From: Aphidius gifuensis
Lineage: Eukaryota > Arthropoda > Insecta > Hymenoptera > Braconidae
DNA: 64,000 nucleotides
Reading direction: 5' to 3'
Assembly: GCF_014905175.1 (NCBI RefSeq)
Contig: NC_057789.1
Coordinates: 17,394,679-17,458,678, forward strand
The stretch's first letter is position 1; each line of letters begins with the position of its first letter. Below the pieces are notes generated by a model, which saw nothing but the letters and a program-made list of their open reading frames with translations, was not told the origin of the DNA and did no database searches. This document shows, piece after piece, positions 12,063-23,723 of this stretch. A program made the translations under genes and the position numbers.

Positions 12063-12601
12063 GGGTGCATTCCTTTAATAAAAAATTTTTTTTCGTTTTG
12101 CAATTTCGCCCTGTAATACTGGCCAAAATTTTATAGGAAAAAGCTGTTTCTTGTCGTGGCAGTACTGACACATGACATTATTTTTTTTGGCTTCAAATTA
12201 TTAGATGGATAACTGTTCAATGTTTATATCAAACTGCACCCGTATTCACAGGGCATTACAATTTAGGGCTTTTTTCATCCACCGGTGGCGCTTGTAGAGC
12301 TTTTATATGTAAAATCTATATAAAAACAATTTTATAAGCGCCATCAGTGGCAAAAAAAAGCCCTAAATTGTATAAAATTTGCCCTGTGAATACGGGTGCT
12401 GAAATAAATAGAAAATTGACTTGTTGTGATTGTTCGTTATTGTCACATAGGTCGTACCACACATTATGGTAAACTATAAAGTCTGGAATATGGCATAGAG
12501 AATTTTATCACTTTTGTCGTTGTTTCTGTTTCTAGTTTTTAGTCGGTATTACAGGGCGAAATTGCAAAACGAAAAAAAATTTTTATTAAAGGAATGCACC
12601 C
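12063..12601 (+). mobile_element. GGGTGCATT-TIR MITE (TSD TTT) carrying a nested CNG MITE
   Basis: Same family as 3460-3834 and 55087-55461. It is flanked by TTT on both sides. The extra length comes from the nested hairpin MITE at 12237-12398. The other two copies read ATCAAACTGAAATAAAT without interruption. Confidence 0.88.
12237..12398. mobile_element. Hairpin MITE, CNG-target family (TSD CTG)
   Basis: The ends are CACCCGTATTCACAGGGC and its complement, with CTG at 12234-12236 and 12399-12401. It sits inside the GGGTGCATT element. Two uninterrupted copies of the host (3460 and 55087) show one CTG, so the duplication is proven within this window. Confidence 0.92.
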
Positions 12602-12684
12602 TTTATTTTGTTAATTTAATAATTTTTTCCAAGACGCAAGAACAAATTACCAATTAATAATGATGAAAAAGACCGAAAGAACCG

Positions 12685-12843
12685 CACCCGTATTCACGGG
12701 GCAAAATAGTTCTCATTAGGGCTTTTTTTTCCGCTGATGGCGCTTGACAAAATTTTTTTTATATAGATTTCACATAGAAAAGCTTCACAAACGCCACCAT
12801 CGGAAAAAAACGCCCTAATGAGAACATCCTCTGAATACGGGTG
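12685..12843. mobile_element. Hairpin MITE, CNG-target family (flanks CCG/CGG)
   Basis: CACCCGTATTCACGGGGC end and complement; arms carry TTCTCATTAGGGC instead of AATTTAGGGC, which defines a second subfamily. Flanking triplets are CCG on the left and CGG on the right, differing only in the middle base. Confidence 0.82.
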
Positions 12844-12869
12844 CGGAAAGAACTCGAAAAACAAATAAC

Positions 12870-13302
12870 AGCTGTGTTCGATGGTCGTCTCGGCTCAGTT
12901 CCGTCTCACTTACGGCTCACTTATGGCGCTAGCGACGTACGGTTGTTTGAAGAACTACAAAGGCACAAAATCTCAATACAGGTGCTTATCTATATCATCA
13001 CTGTATTAATGCCTTAATAAATATTGTTTATTTACTTTATGCAAACAGTGTCATCATAATAATCTATTACAATAAATTAATAAATATAAAATCAACATGA
13101 ATATAGATAATATAATTCAGGTAAGAGCAAATAGTAAATGAAAGAAATAGAAATAAAAATAAAAATTTTAGGGATGATATAGATAGGCACCTGTATTGAG
13201 ATTTTGTGCCTTTGTAGTTCTTCAAACAACCGTACGTCGCTAGCGCCATAAGTGAGCCGTAAGTGAGACGGAACTGAGCCGAGACGACCATCGAACACAG
13301 CT
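12870..13302. mobile_element. Fold-back element with arms of about 120 bp
   Basis: The block starting AGCTGTGTTCGATGGTCG and including CTCACTTACGGCTCACTT and GTTTGAAGAACTACAAAG is repeated in inverted orientation at 13182-13302, nearly identical over more than 110 bases. The loop between the arms is AT-rich. The open frames on the minus strand here come from the arm. No clear target duplication. Confidence 0.75.
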
Positions 13303-13468
13303 AACAATAAATAGATAGTAAATTTTAGTTACTAAAGTTTCTTCAAATCACCGCACGACTCTAGTGCTTCCTTGCATACGCTCCGTGCGTACGCTCGGTG
13401 TGAAAAGTAAACGAGCACACCTATCATCGTTCGGTTTGGATCTCCCATATAGTGTTCTTCGATATTAA

Positions 13469-13943
13469 GGGATTACCACCGCATATCTAGAGACCTCTTG
13501 CGTATGAAATTTAGAAACATAATATTTCTATGAGTGCGAACGAGATAAAAAAGAAGGAGAAAATCTTGTTTCTCACTTCAACTTGAGTATTTAGACAAAG
13601 ACAAAAATTTATTTTTATTTATTGTAAAATAAAAAGGTCTCAAAGCCCTATTAATTTTTATATCAAAACTTTCCTTATTATTTCCTCTATCTATCTGTAG
13701 TTTTTGAAAAAGCTATCTGCGTTTTCCATAAAATGGCTAACCAGGTTTCTAAAAACTAAACCAGACTCTCCATAAGAACCTATGTATAACCTTCAAAAAA
13801 GTAGCCTACTTTAGTAATTAATTACTAAGTAATTAGCTACAAGAAAATTATCAAAAAATTTGAGCGTATGTATTATTATTTCATTAATCTGCTTAAAAAA
13901 TTTCAAGGCTCTATCTGCGTTTTTGATTGGTGGTGGTAATCCC
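13469..13943. mobile_element. TTAA-target element with GGGATTACCACC termini
   Basis: GGGATTACCACC and its complement abut TTAA on both sides (13465-13468, 13944-13947). TTAA duplication with termini starting GG fits Kolobok-like rather than piggyBac-like (CC-starting) elements; this is family knowledge applied by inference. No transposase. Confidence 0.7.
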
Positions 13944-14046
13944 TTAAGCGATATACCGGAGACACGAGTATCTACTCGGAATACCGAGTACCAAACTATT
14001 CGGTATTTTTTTTCCCTTGACATTTTTTGAAAAAAAAAAAAACCAC

Positions 14047-14160
14047 AAACTTAGAAAAAATAACGAAGTTCCTCCGCCGGAAATCGAACCCGGGTCTTTT
14101 GCTTACCGGGCAAACGCCTTGACCTCTAGACCACAGGGCTTCGCATTTTTTCTAAGTTTC
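14047..14160 (-). ncRNA. tRNA-like sequence inside an extended stem
   Basis: Read on the minus strand, TGTGGTCTAGAGG resembles an A box and GGGTTCGATTTCC a B box. An anticodon-like arm TTTGC-CCGGTAA-GCAAA (perfect 5-bp stem, 7-base loop) and a T-arm-like stem lie between. The normal 7-bp acceptor stem does not pair. Instead AAACTTAGAAAAAAT plus CGAAG on one side pairs with its complement on the other, giving a stem of about 20 bp. Position 33 is C rather than T. I read it as a tRNA-derived SINE-type or tRNA-mimic sequence, not a functional tRNA gene. Confidence 0.55.
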
Positions 14161-14773
14161 ATCAAGTTAACTCCGACGTCCTTCTATTCGTCAATTCATT
14201 TTTTGATACTCGGTATTTTTTTGGCCAATATCGGACACGAGTACTTCGACTGTTGGTGACTTAAATGATTTTTTTTTTCGGTTTTTTTTTTATAATGACG
14301 CCATTTTTAAGAGACTACGCGCACCGTTTTAGAGATTTTACGTCGCCACATATGAAACAAGCTTTATTATTTAACAAGTTTTCATATAATAGGGATCTGA
14401 CCTATTTACCATGGCATCTGGTGGTGCACAGTGAAATTTCCAGACCATTGAAACTACATTGAAAAATTTTATATGATATAGTTTGTTGACGATAGCATAC
14501 TATAGTAAAATGGTCTGGAATGCGCCATGTTGCCTCACAGATAAGCCTTTACACAATAAATGTGTGCGTAAGCAACCAAACTCCACCCATAGGTCAGATC
14601 TCTATATTACTATATTTATCAATGGTACACAATTTTTTTTTATTCGATAAATACATGTAATTCATTTATTAAATAAATAAAAATTCCGAAAACAAGCAGT
14701 AGCTAAGGAAAAGATTTAGCTAAGGAATTAATGTTGCTTAAAAAAGAACTTCTTTGGCAACTGTAATTCCTTA

Positions 14774-16276
14774 CCCGGGAAAAACGATTTGTATACAACC
14801 ATATACAACCATATACAACCATATACAACCATATACAACCATATACAATCATATACAATCATATACAAACATATACAATCGTATATAGATGTATATGGAA
14901 AGTTGATTATTTTAGTGACTTTGTATACAACCTTATACAGTTGTATATAAGTTTCTACAATCATATAAACTTGTATATAAGTTTATACAATCATATAAAC
15001 TTGTATATAAGTTTACACAATCATATAAACTTGTATATAAGTTTATACAACTATATAAACTTGTATATGAGGTATAAACTGTTTGTATACAACAATATAC
15101 AACTATATACAACCATATACAACCATATACAACTATATACAACCATATACAACTATATACAACCATATACAACTATATACAACCATATACAATCATATAC
15201 AACCATATACAACTATATACAACCATATACAATCATATACAACTATGTACAACTATATACAATCATATACAACCATACAACTTGGTAGCTTAGTTTATTA
15301 ATCTTGTATACAATCATATATGGTTATATACAAACATATATGGACATATACAACTGCATATATTTATATATGTTTATATATAAATTTATAAAATCATATA
15401 CAACTATACAACTTGGTAGCTTACTTCATTTATCTTGTATACAATTATATATGGTTACATACAAACATATATGGACATTTTTAAAATTATATACAATTTT
15501 ACAACTCAGTAGCACATTGAAGACTGACCAACCTATGACTTGCCATTCATCGATTTTTATTCGGGTCACTAAGACGGATTTTTTTTCATTCTTTCCATGT
15601 ATATATGAAAATATATTAAGAACCGCTATTATGTATTTAATATTGGAAGGGTGTTTGTTTAATTATATATAACAGCTACTTATTTTTTTTACGAAACGAA
15701 AATTTCGGATAAAAATTTTTCATAAATTATGACAATACATTCCGGGGTATACGAAACAAATGAAATTCATATATCGGCCGAGTGTTTTGATCCTTGATTG
15801 CTGATTATAATGAATATTTAAGTAGAACAAATTTTCCTAATTTTCGATTGTAGCTGCCGTGGTTAGTAAGTAAGGCTCTGGAGTTTCAACTAGAAGATAC
15901 CGTGTTCAAGTCCCGGTAAAGTCAAGTATTTATGGTGTAATTTTTTCGGTCAAATAAATCATTAAATATATAAACAAAAAGATTAAATTGTTTAAATAAT
16001 TATAAATTTTTTTTTTTTTATGATATTAATAAATTTTTGAAAGTCACGGCATATAAACTTGTATACAACTATCTTTGTTTGTATACAACTATCTATGTTT
16101 GTATACAACCATTCTTGAATTTGATCTATAAATTCCATATATGGTTGTATACAACTGTATACAACTTTATAAATTTGTATACAGAAAATGGCGATATACA
16201 ACTGTATGAATTTATATACAATCATATATGGTTGTATATGATTGTATATGGTTGTATACAAACCGTTTTTCCCGGG
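14774..16276. mobile_element. Satellite-filled element, CCCGGGAAAAACG termini, TA duplication
   Basis: TIRs start CCCGGGAAAAACG and continue TTTGTATACAACC on both ends. TA is duplicated (14772-14773, 16277-16278) and the uninterrupted site exists in copy A near 3950. Nearly all of the interior is 10-bp periodic DNA: AACCATATAC and relatives at 14800-14880 and 15085-15280, and a roughly 40-bp unit (TTGTATATAAGTTTATAC, AATCATATAAAC) at 14940-15065. Less regular copies lie near each end. The long YNHIQLYTTI-type open frames in this stretch are translations of the repeat, not genes. Confidence 0.85.
15850..15925 (+). ncRNA. Weak tRNA-like segment (B-box-like)
   Basis: GCCGTGGTTAGTAAG followed about 45 bases later by GTGTTCAAGTCCCGG resembles the A and B boxes of a tRNA gene. 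A T-arm of four pairs can form, but no acceptor stem. It is the only non-repetitive part of the surrounding satellite-filled element and could be a SINE or tRNA pseudogene remnant. Confidence 0.3.
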
Positions 16277-16894
16277 TAGCTCCATCTTTTCCTCAGCTAC
16301 TATTTTTCCTTGGGATTTTTATTTATTTAAAAAATTAGTTATTTAAAATTAAAGCAACATTAATTCCTTAAAACATAATTTTTTGGCAACATTAATTTCT
16401 TAGCTACATCTTTTTCTCAGCTACTGCTTTTCCTTGGACATTTTAATTTATTTGATAAATAAAATTACATGCATTTTATTTTTTAAATAAATAAAAAATT
16501 CCAAGGAAAAATAGTAGCTACTGCTTTTTCTTGGACATTTCCATCTTTTAAAATAAAATGACATGTATATTATTTATTTAATAAATAGAAAATGTCCGAG
16601 GAAAAGCAGTAGCTAAGGAAAAGATGGAGCTAAGGAATTAATGTTGCCAAAAAATTATGTTTCAAGCAACATTAATTCCTTAAAACTGGTTTTTCTCGAT
16701 ATTATATATATTTATATAACAAATAAATTACATGTACCAATATATATCGAGCAATAAAAACTAGTTGTCGAGTTGAAAGTCAATAAAAATTTTCAAAATG
16801 GCGTCAGAGGTATCTTACAGTTTCTTACAGTATCTTACAGTATCTTACTGTAAGTGTATGAAACCTCAAAAATCGACCATTTACCCATCACTGC

Positions 16895-17905
16895 CAGCGT
16901 TGGGTAGGTAAGATACCTTGGTATCTTACATGTGTAAGATACCATGTAAAATACCGTATCTTATATCATTGGTTTCATACATCGAGGTATCTTACATTGC
17001 GTTCCCAGCGCCTTCTACGAATAAAAGTGGAACCTTCGTGCTACAATTTTTTTTTATTCGATAAATACATGTAATTTATTTATAAAATAAATAAAAATTT
17101 CAAAAACAAGCAGTAGCTAAGGAAAAGATGTAGCTAAGGAATTAATGTTGCTTAAAAAAAAATTTCTTTGGCAACTGTAGCTCCATCTTTTCCTTAGCTA
17201 CTATTTTTCCTTGGGATTTTTATTTATTTAAAAAATCAGTTATTTAAAATTAAAGCAACATTAATTCCTTAAAACATAATTTTTTGGCAACATTAATTTC
17301 TTAGCTACATCTTTTTCTTAGCTACATCTTTTCCTTGGACATTGTAATTTATTTAATAAATAAAATCACATGCATTTCATTTTTTAAATAAATAAAAATC
17401 CCAAGGAAAAATAGTAGCTAAGGAAAAGTTGGAGCTAAGGAATTACAGTTGCCAAAGAAATTCTTTTATAAGCAACATTAATTCCTTAGCTACATCTTTC
17501 CCTTAGCTACTGCTTTTTCTTGGACATTTCCATCTTTTAAAAATAAAATGACATGTATATTATTTATTTAATAAATAGAAAATGTCCGGGGAAAAGCAGT
17601 AGCTAAGGAAAGGATGGAGCTGCAGTCCAATTCACAGGGCATTACAATTTAGGGCTTTTTTCCTCCACTCGCGGCGCTTGTAGAGCTTTTGTATCTGAAA
17701 TCTATATAAAAAAAATTGTACAAGCGCCATCACCGGCAAAAAAAAGCCCTAAATTGTATAAAATTTGCCCTGTGAATTGGACTGCTGAGGAACTAATGTT
17801 GCCAAAAAATCATGTTTCAAGCAACATTAATTCCTTAAAACTGGTTTTCCTTGATATTATATATATATATATATCAAATAAATTACATGTACTAATATAT
17901 ATCGA
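16895..17905. mobile_element. hAT-like CAGTGTTGGGTA family, left part (copy C)
   Basis: CAGCGTTGGGTAGGTAAG begins directly beside the right end of copy B. The subterminal block and the GCTAAGGAAA snap-back array follow, up to ATATATCGAGCAATAAG near 17905, after which the family sequence stops, so the right terminus is lost. The hairpin MITE at 17623-17784 is nested in it. Confidence 0.65.
17623..17784. mobile_element. Hairpin MITE, CNG-target family (TSD CTG)
   Basis: CAGTCCAATTCACAGGGC end and complement, flanked by CTG (17620-17622, 17785-17787). The equivalent unit in copy A reads GGATGGAGCTAAGAAATTA uninterrupted, so this copy also has a related empty site. Confidence 0.9.
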
Positions 17906-18312
17906 GCAATAAGAGCGATAAAAAAAAAAAAAAATAAAGTACTCTGTACTCGATAATCGATATACCGTTAGTTTTTTGAGCCGATATATCAAGTACCCGG
18001 TATTTCCTTGAAACTATACGATTCATTTTGTACACGTTAAAAAAAAAATTAAAATAATATATTTAATATAATATATAATATAATATAATGAAAGTAATTT
18101 TAATTATTTTTCTTTTTGAGATTAATATAGATCAGATTAGATCTAAATAGATATAAAATAGATCTGTAAAAATCTGCCACGGTTCGGAAAAATTTTGCTA
18201 TAGTCCGGTCAGTCCGGCTGGGATAAGGTCGTCGCACGGGCATTAAAAATAAAGATTTAAAGATTAAAGATTTTTTAAAAATGGCTAATTTTTGAATACA
18301 TTAAGAAGCCTG
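17906..18312. other. Low-complexity spacer
   Basis: AT-rich DNA with ATATAATATAAT runs and two AGATCTAAATAGATATAAAATAG-like palindromic pieces. A CGGTATATCGATTATCGAGTAC-like stretch near 17950 resembles fragments near 13960 and 14210. No gene seen. Confidence 0.35.
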
Positions 18313-18433
18313 CAGTCTAATTCACAAGGACAATTTTTTACAATTTAGGGTTTTTTTTTGCCGCTGATGGACCTTGTAAAATTTTTTTTATATAGATTTT
18401 ACATACAAAAGCTTCACAAGCGCCACTGATGTT
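18313..18433. mobile_element. Truncated hairpin MITE, CNG-target family
   Basis: Starts CAGTCTAATTCACAAGG after CTG and runs through the centre to AAGCGCCACTGATG. The right arm is missing. Confidence 0.75.
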
Positions 18434-18499
18434 GATCTTGAAGCATTTAATTAAATTTAATAACTTCTTCATTATATTTTTTGGTTATTCCTGTTGAAT

Positions 18500-18837
18500 T
18501 TAATGTTTATTTTTACTCATGTTACTTTTATTTTGGATGTTTTTCTTCAAATAATCTGTTGAAACATCACTAAATGGAGTTGGTACTGCATTTGTTTTTA
18601 ATTTTTTTGAGCCATCCTGACGATGTTGTTCATTTTGAGATTCATCAAATAAACCTCAATAAATATTCTTGTAAATATTAATATTTTAGCTAGTAAACTA
18701 ATAATTTCAATAAGAAAAAAAAATTATGCGAAGAAATAAACTTAACTCACATAACCTTGAGCTTGGTGTTATTTGGCAGCAGTAGAACATTTTTGACGAC
18801 GATCTTTTGGGAAAGCAAATGGTCGCACAACATTGCC
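18500..18837 (-). pseudogene. THAP-domain remnant
   Basis: On the minus strand 18837-18770 translates to NVVRPFAFPKDRRQKC followed by a stop; after about 100 bases, 18661-18500 gives RQDGSKKLKTNAVPTPF and a stop. The FAFPKD and the LK.NAVPT.F motifs are, in that order, the diagnostic blocks of the THAP zinc-binding DNA-binding domain, found in P-element transposases and in host THAP proteins. The first Cys pair and the Cys/His before the second block are not recognisable, and the reading frame is broken. It may be the 5' end of a dead P-like transposase or of a domesticated relative; the catalytic part is not seen. Confidence 0.6.
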
Positions 18838-19206
18838 GTATTATATTTATTTAATAAATTAATAATTAAAGTTTCAATTTGGAATTTTTTTGACATGCCA
18901 TACACTGTTTGTTTATATTAGATGGTAAACATTAGGAGTGGGGAATAGCATCAAACATGGCTGACCACGCATGCGCACTGAAAGTTGCGACGACTTTTTC
19001 CCAGCCGTCTTATTAATCATCAAACGACTATATCGCTTTCAAGCGTTTTCATGTTAGCCCGTGTACATGATAATTATGTCTAGAATATCTATCCTTGATC
19101 AATTATGGATATTCGCTGGGTAACTGAGGGATAATAGGACTGCCGCATTTTCGGTAGAGACAATCTGTCCTGAAGATAGCGGCCGGACGGATTAAGGATA
19201 TCTACT

Positions 19207-19760
19207 GGGATCCGTTCAGAAACTTTCATTTTTTCTGATGAGGGTTACCATATGTGCCAAATCTCGTATCAGGACATTTTGCCTAGCACCCCCCTTCCCA
19301 CAATTATGAGCTGTAACACAAAACTAATTGAGGAGATTGAAATACAGAGAAATCTTTTTTTCAGCGTGGAATAATTACTTTGAACTTATTCCACACTTTT
19401 TCCGACAAAGTTTAACGTCAAGAAAAATGGATAGAAATATTCTTGACTCGGAGAAATTTTTCCTTCGTCAGAGATCTCGGAGAAAGTTCGGAATTACTGA
19501 GGAAACGATCGGAGCATTCGCGGAGTAATATTTTAACCAGGGATATCGGATTAATTGAAAAAAAAAATCTTGACAACTCGGGCATTTTATATTAAAAGGA
19601 CAGAACTGATCAAGACATTCGTTCCTAAATCAGGACATGACCTGATAGGATTTCGCATATGGTAACCCTATTTCTGATCTTTAAGTTGGCGGCAATTCAG
19701 CTTAGCAATTTAGATAGGCACTGATGTCCGCTATCTTGAAGATCCGAAAAAATGAGGGTG
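19207..19760. mobile_element. Inverted-repeat MITE (GGATCCGTTCAGAAAC) with nested hAT-like insert
   Basis: The left arm GGATCCGTTCAGAAAC and TTCATTTTTTCTGAT is matched by the right arm ATCCGAAAAAATGAG. The middle (GCAATTCAGC, GATGTCCGCTATCTT) matches the intact relative at 32935-33062. The extra length is the insert at 19240-19670. Confidence 0.65.
19240..19670. mobile_element. hAT-like MITE, 8-bp TSD TTTCTGAT
   Basis: The termini are (G/T)AGGGTTACCATATG and complement, flanked by exact TTTCTGAT at 19232-19239 and 19671-19678. Internal TIR extension includes ATCAGGACAT on both sides. It is inserted in the MITE at 19207-19760. The open frame 19328-19528 shows no known domain. Confidence 0.85.
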
Positions 19761-20034
19761 GTAGCAAGAAGACTAGAAATACAGGAGGACTTACTCCCTA
19801 TCTCGCCTGTATATGAAAACCGTATCACTATGTGATCGCCGCATAATTCAGGGGCGCTATTAGTACCCTAGTAACGTGCGCGACTTGTATCACTTTTTTT
19901 TTACAATGCGCATAATACAAACATACTTTGGAAAACACTAAATAGAGCATTATACAGCTCTCAGGATTTTCATAAAAATTACTAATTAGTTGAAAGAAAT
20001 TATGCGAGAAAATTAATTGAGATTACTAATTAAT

Positions 20035-21290
20035 TTTTTAGCTACATCCTTTCCTTAGCTATATTCGCCATAATTAATAAATTAAAAAGCTATTGGCAAA
20101 TGTATCTAAGAGAAAGATGTAGCCAAATAAATAAATTCGCAGTCTAGATTATTTTTACATCATTATTTTCGATATAAAAAAAAATTACTTTGTCAAATCG
20201 CTGTAAAAATAATCTGATCTGCAAATTCATTTATTTGGCAACATTCTTTCCTTAGAAATATTTGCCAATAGCTATTTAATTAATTATGGCAAATTCTTCT
20301 AAGGAAAGAATGTTGCCAAATAAATGAATTCGCAGACTAGATTATTTTTACAGCGATTTGACAAAGTAATTTTTTTTTATTTTGAAAATAGTGATGTAAA
20401 AATAATCTAGACTGCGAACTAATTTATTCGGCAATACATTCTTCCCTTAAAAATATTTGCCAAAATTAATTTAATTGCTATTGGCAAATTTTTCTAAGGA
20501 AAGAATGTATTGCCAAATAAATTAATTCGCAGTCTAGATTATTTTTACAGCCATTTGACACCATAATTTTTTTTAAATAGAAATTATTGCTATAACAATA
20601 ATCTAGACTGCGAATTAATTTATTTTTTCTTTTTTATCCATTTTTTCCTTTATTTCCTTTTTTTTTCCTTTTTCCTTGTTTACTTTTTTTCGTCATTCCG
20701 TTTTCCCTTTTTTTCGCAGTCTTGATCATTTTTACTGCTATTTGACAGAGTATTTTTTTTTTTTTTAATAGAAAATAATGCTCTAAAAATAATCTAGTCT
20801 GCGAAATAGTTTATTTGGCAACATCCTGTCTTTAGAAACATTCGCCGTAATTGATTAGATAGCTATTGGCAAATTTTTTTATGTAGCCAAATAATTAAAT
20901 TCGCTAGTCTAGATCATTTTTACAGCAATATTTTTTTCTATTAAAATAAAATTATATTGTGTCAAATTGCTATAAAATTAATCCAGTCTACTAATAAATT
21001 TATTTGGCTACACCCTTTTCTTAGTTACATTTGCCATAATTAATCAATCAAATAGCTATTGGCAACTGTTTCTAAGGAAAGGAGGTAGCCAAATAAATTA
21101 TTTTGCAGTCTAGATTAATTTTACAATATTATTTTCTCTACTCAAATAAATTTATTGTGTTAAATGGCTGTAAATTTACTCCAAACTACTAATTAATTTA
21201 TTTGGCAACATCCTTTCTTAAGAACCATTTGCCAATAGCTTTTTAATTTATCAATTATGGCAAATGTATCTAAGAGAAAGATATAAACCC
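20035..21290. repeat. Inverted-repeat ladder (CTAGATTATTTTTACA / CTTTCCTTAG)
   Basis: At least ten segments of about 100 bp alternate in orientation. Each carries TCGCAGTCTAGATTA(T)TTTTACAGC next to ATTTGACA...AATTTTTTTTTA, and AAGGAAAGAATGTTGCCAAA or its complement. Adjacent units are palindromic, so single strands could fold into a chain of hairpins. It is related in style, and in the CTTTCCTTAG core, to the arrays in the CAGTGTTGGGTA elements. Confidence 0.7.
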
Positions 21291-22668
21291 AAATATGTTG
21301 AATTATAAATCACGGTCTAAATAATTCATCAGCCATTCGACACAATATAGTTTTAATTTTAAAAAAATGTTGGTTTTAATGTTTTATTCAAACCCAATTA
21401 TGTTGTAATAAGTTGATAATTTTCTTTTATCTATAAAATTATGTTAATAAGGCCGGATGACATCTTTATTAAATTTCAATCGTATAAATTTGTTAAGTAT
21501 GTAAAAGAACAAATTAATATTATATGAATTTTTTTGTTTATTTATAAATTGAAGTAGTTGTTTAAGTATAATATATCAGTCGAAAAAATATGGAATTAAA
21601 TTATTTTTGCAAACCGTAGTTCAAAGTTACCTGAGCTACTCGATATTTTACATCCGTTGACGTTACAAATAATTCTCTAAGTAAAATATTAAATGCTGAC
21701 TATCGTGAGACAGGTAAAATATAATTGGTCAAGATGTTCCCACTTTTAATCATCCATTCTTCTAATTATAATTTTTATGGGAATTATTATTTTAATAATT
21801 TAAGGAGCTTCACTCTTGCGACAACTTTTGTTTGGACAATATCTAAATCAAATTCAAATTAATTTTATGAAATCAAATATAATTAAATAAATAATAAAAT
21901 CAATTGAAGTTTTTCGTTTCTAATAAATAAAATGTTAAAGTGAATTTAAATTAAATAATCTTTGTGTTTAAATCATTATTTTTCCGTTTATAAATTGACT
22001 GTTCCTAATACTATAAAATTATTGACTGTGACATTTCTCCAGGGTGTTGTTTTCTGTGCTTCGAGTTTATTTTACCGTTTGGATTATTCGAGACTACCAA
22101 CATCAACAGGCGACCATCCAGATTGACACGGTCTCAACAACGATTGTTTCAGATTATTCTTACATCAAGGTACATCTACAATCATACACATTCTCTCCTA
22201 ACCCGTTACCCTGTAGGGAATAACAAAATAAGAGGATTTTTTTAATATTAACGTGAAATACCAAGTTGATTTATTTTAATTATTCTATGATTATTTGCCT
22301 ATTTAATTTTGGTTTTACATATTCTTTCTTTTTTTTTTATTTCATAGTTTAATTTTAATTTTTCAACTTGGTATGTAACACAAGTAAATATTATTTTTTA
22401 AGTTATTTTAATTATCGCTAGGCTATAACAACAATATATGCCAAGTTTCAAGTCAATTCATTAATTATTAACAAAGTTATGACGAGTTAGACCCGGAAAA
22501 ATAATGTTTTTTTCGAAAAAAAAAATATTAAACTTCATTTTTTGATTCATTAAATAATTTTAATTGAATATAATTTATTTGAAAGAAAATATGTCATTTT
22601 TGATTCTTCACATAAACGAATTTTTTTTTTTTTTTATAAATCATTTTGAAATTTTGTTATAGAATCCG
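21291..22668. other. AT-rich stretch with one more complex segment (22030-22180)
   Basis: Mostly low complexity. Between 22030 and 22180 base composition becomes balanced (CTCCAGGGTGTTG ... CATCAACAGGCGACC ... CACGGTCTCAACAACG) and ends in CAAGGTACAT, a weak donor. It could be a non-coding first exon or an old transposon end. No open reading frame supports a protein. Confidence 0.25.
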
Positions 22669-22835
22669 CACCCGTATTCACAGGGCATTACAATTTAGGG
22701 CTTTTTTCATCCACCGGTGGCGCTTGTCTCCACACCACTTTTATATGTAAAATCTATATGAAAAAAATTTTATAACCGCCAGCAGTGGCAAAAAAAAGCC
22801 CTAAATTGTATAAAATTTCCCTGTGAATTCGGGTG
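22669..22835. mobile_element. Hairpin MITE, CNG-target family (TSD CCG)
   Basis: CACCCGTATTCACAGGGC end and diverged complement, with CCG on both sides (22666-22668, 22836-22838). Confidence 0.88.
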
Positions 22836-22918
22836 CCGGACCCTCAATTGCAACAAAAAGTCTATATCAGAGCCCGAAATTTTTGCCTGATACTATACAA
22901 ATCCCAGCCAATCACGGC

Positions 22919-23723
22919 TAGTGATGTCGACTGATACGGTATTTGGTATTTTACCGGTATTAAATACGGTAAAATACGGTATTTGGTTTCAAATTGAAAT
23001 ACCATACCAATATGCCTTTTACCGATTTTTCCATGTAAATACCGTAAAATACGAGTAAAATTTTTGATACGGTATTTTTACAACTATATAGGTGAAAATA
23101 CGGTATTTTCTGTTTTTGGTACAAGCAAAAAAAAATTTTTTCATATAATTTCTAGATTATCAACCGTGGCACTGGTCATTAATAGCGGCCATATTTGATA
23201 TTTTGTTTTATTGTCAAATATCAATTGCTCAGCTGTTTTTATTATATTGCACATTCCACATTGACATTATTATTTTAAAAGCCGATATAATAACAAAGAA
23301 ACTTTTTAAGTGTAATGAAAATTTATTAATATAAATACTTCTTCCAATAATACTAACTTTTTTTATTTAAAAAAACCTTATTTTTTTAAGGACAAATATT
23401 TTTTTTTTTTTATATTTTAATTTTGCTATATAATTTATTTACTGAATTTATTTATTGAAGTTATTTATCATCTATAACTTCGTATGTATTTATTTTTATT
23501 TATACAATAAAATCAAGTTATGTTCATATATTTTTTATTTTTCAATACCATGAGTAACATCTCTATAGTTGTAAATACGGTATTGGTATCGAAAATTTCA
23601 CTGATACCGTATTTTTACATACAGATTATTGATACGGTATTGAATGGTAAATTACCGTATCAATACCGTATTTTGTACCGTATTTCGTATCAAAAATAAA
23701 ATACCGGTATTTGCACATCACTA
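22919..23723. mobile_element. hAT-like MITE with exact 8-bp TSD ATCACGGC
   Basis: The ends are TAGTGATGTCGACTG and, inverted, TAGTGATGTGCAAATACC. ATCACGGC is duplicated exactly (22911-22918, 23724-23731). The subterminal regions are dense in direct and inverted ATACGGTATT/TACCGTATTT repeats; the centre is AT-rich. A relative with the same repeats surrounds 58276-61412. No coding sequence. Confidence 0.9.

Larger units (their letters stand above)
14640..16893. mobile_element. hAT-like CAGTGTTGGGTA family, right part (copy B), interrupted
   Basis: Starts within the subterminal TTTTTTATTCGATAAATACA block, runs through GCTAAGGAAA snap-back repeats, then through ATATATCGAGCAAT, three to four GTATCTTACAG repeats and the right terminus CCATTTACCCATCACTG ending at 16893. 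The left terminus is missing. It is interrupted by the element at 14774-16276, whose empty site (ATTCCTTAGCTCCA) is present in copy A near 3950. Confidence 0.65.

Noticed and set aside
15085..15280. Regular short repeats that might look like a CRISPR array
   Set aside because: The period is only 10 bp with no unique spacers, and the sequence is eukaryotic.
14728..15672. Several 70-120-residue open frames rich in Tyr, Ile, Asn and Thr on both strands
   Set aside because: They are translations of 10-bp and 40-bp tandem repeats inside the satellite-filled element; frames exist on both strands.
19328..19528. 66-residue open frame
   Set aside because: Lies wholly inside a 431-bp MITE and has no recognisable domain.
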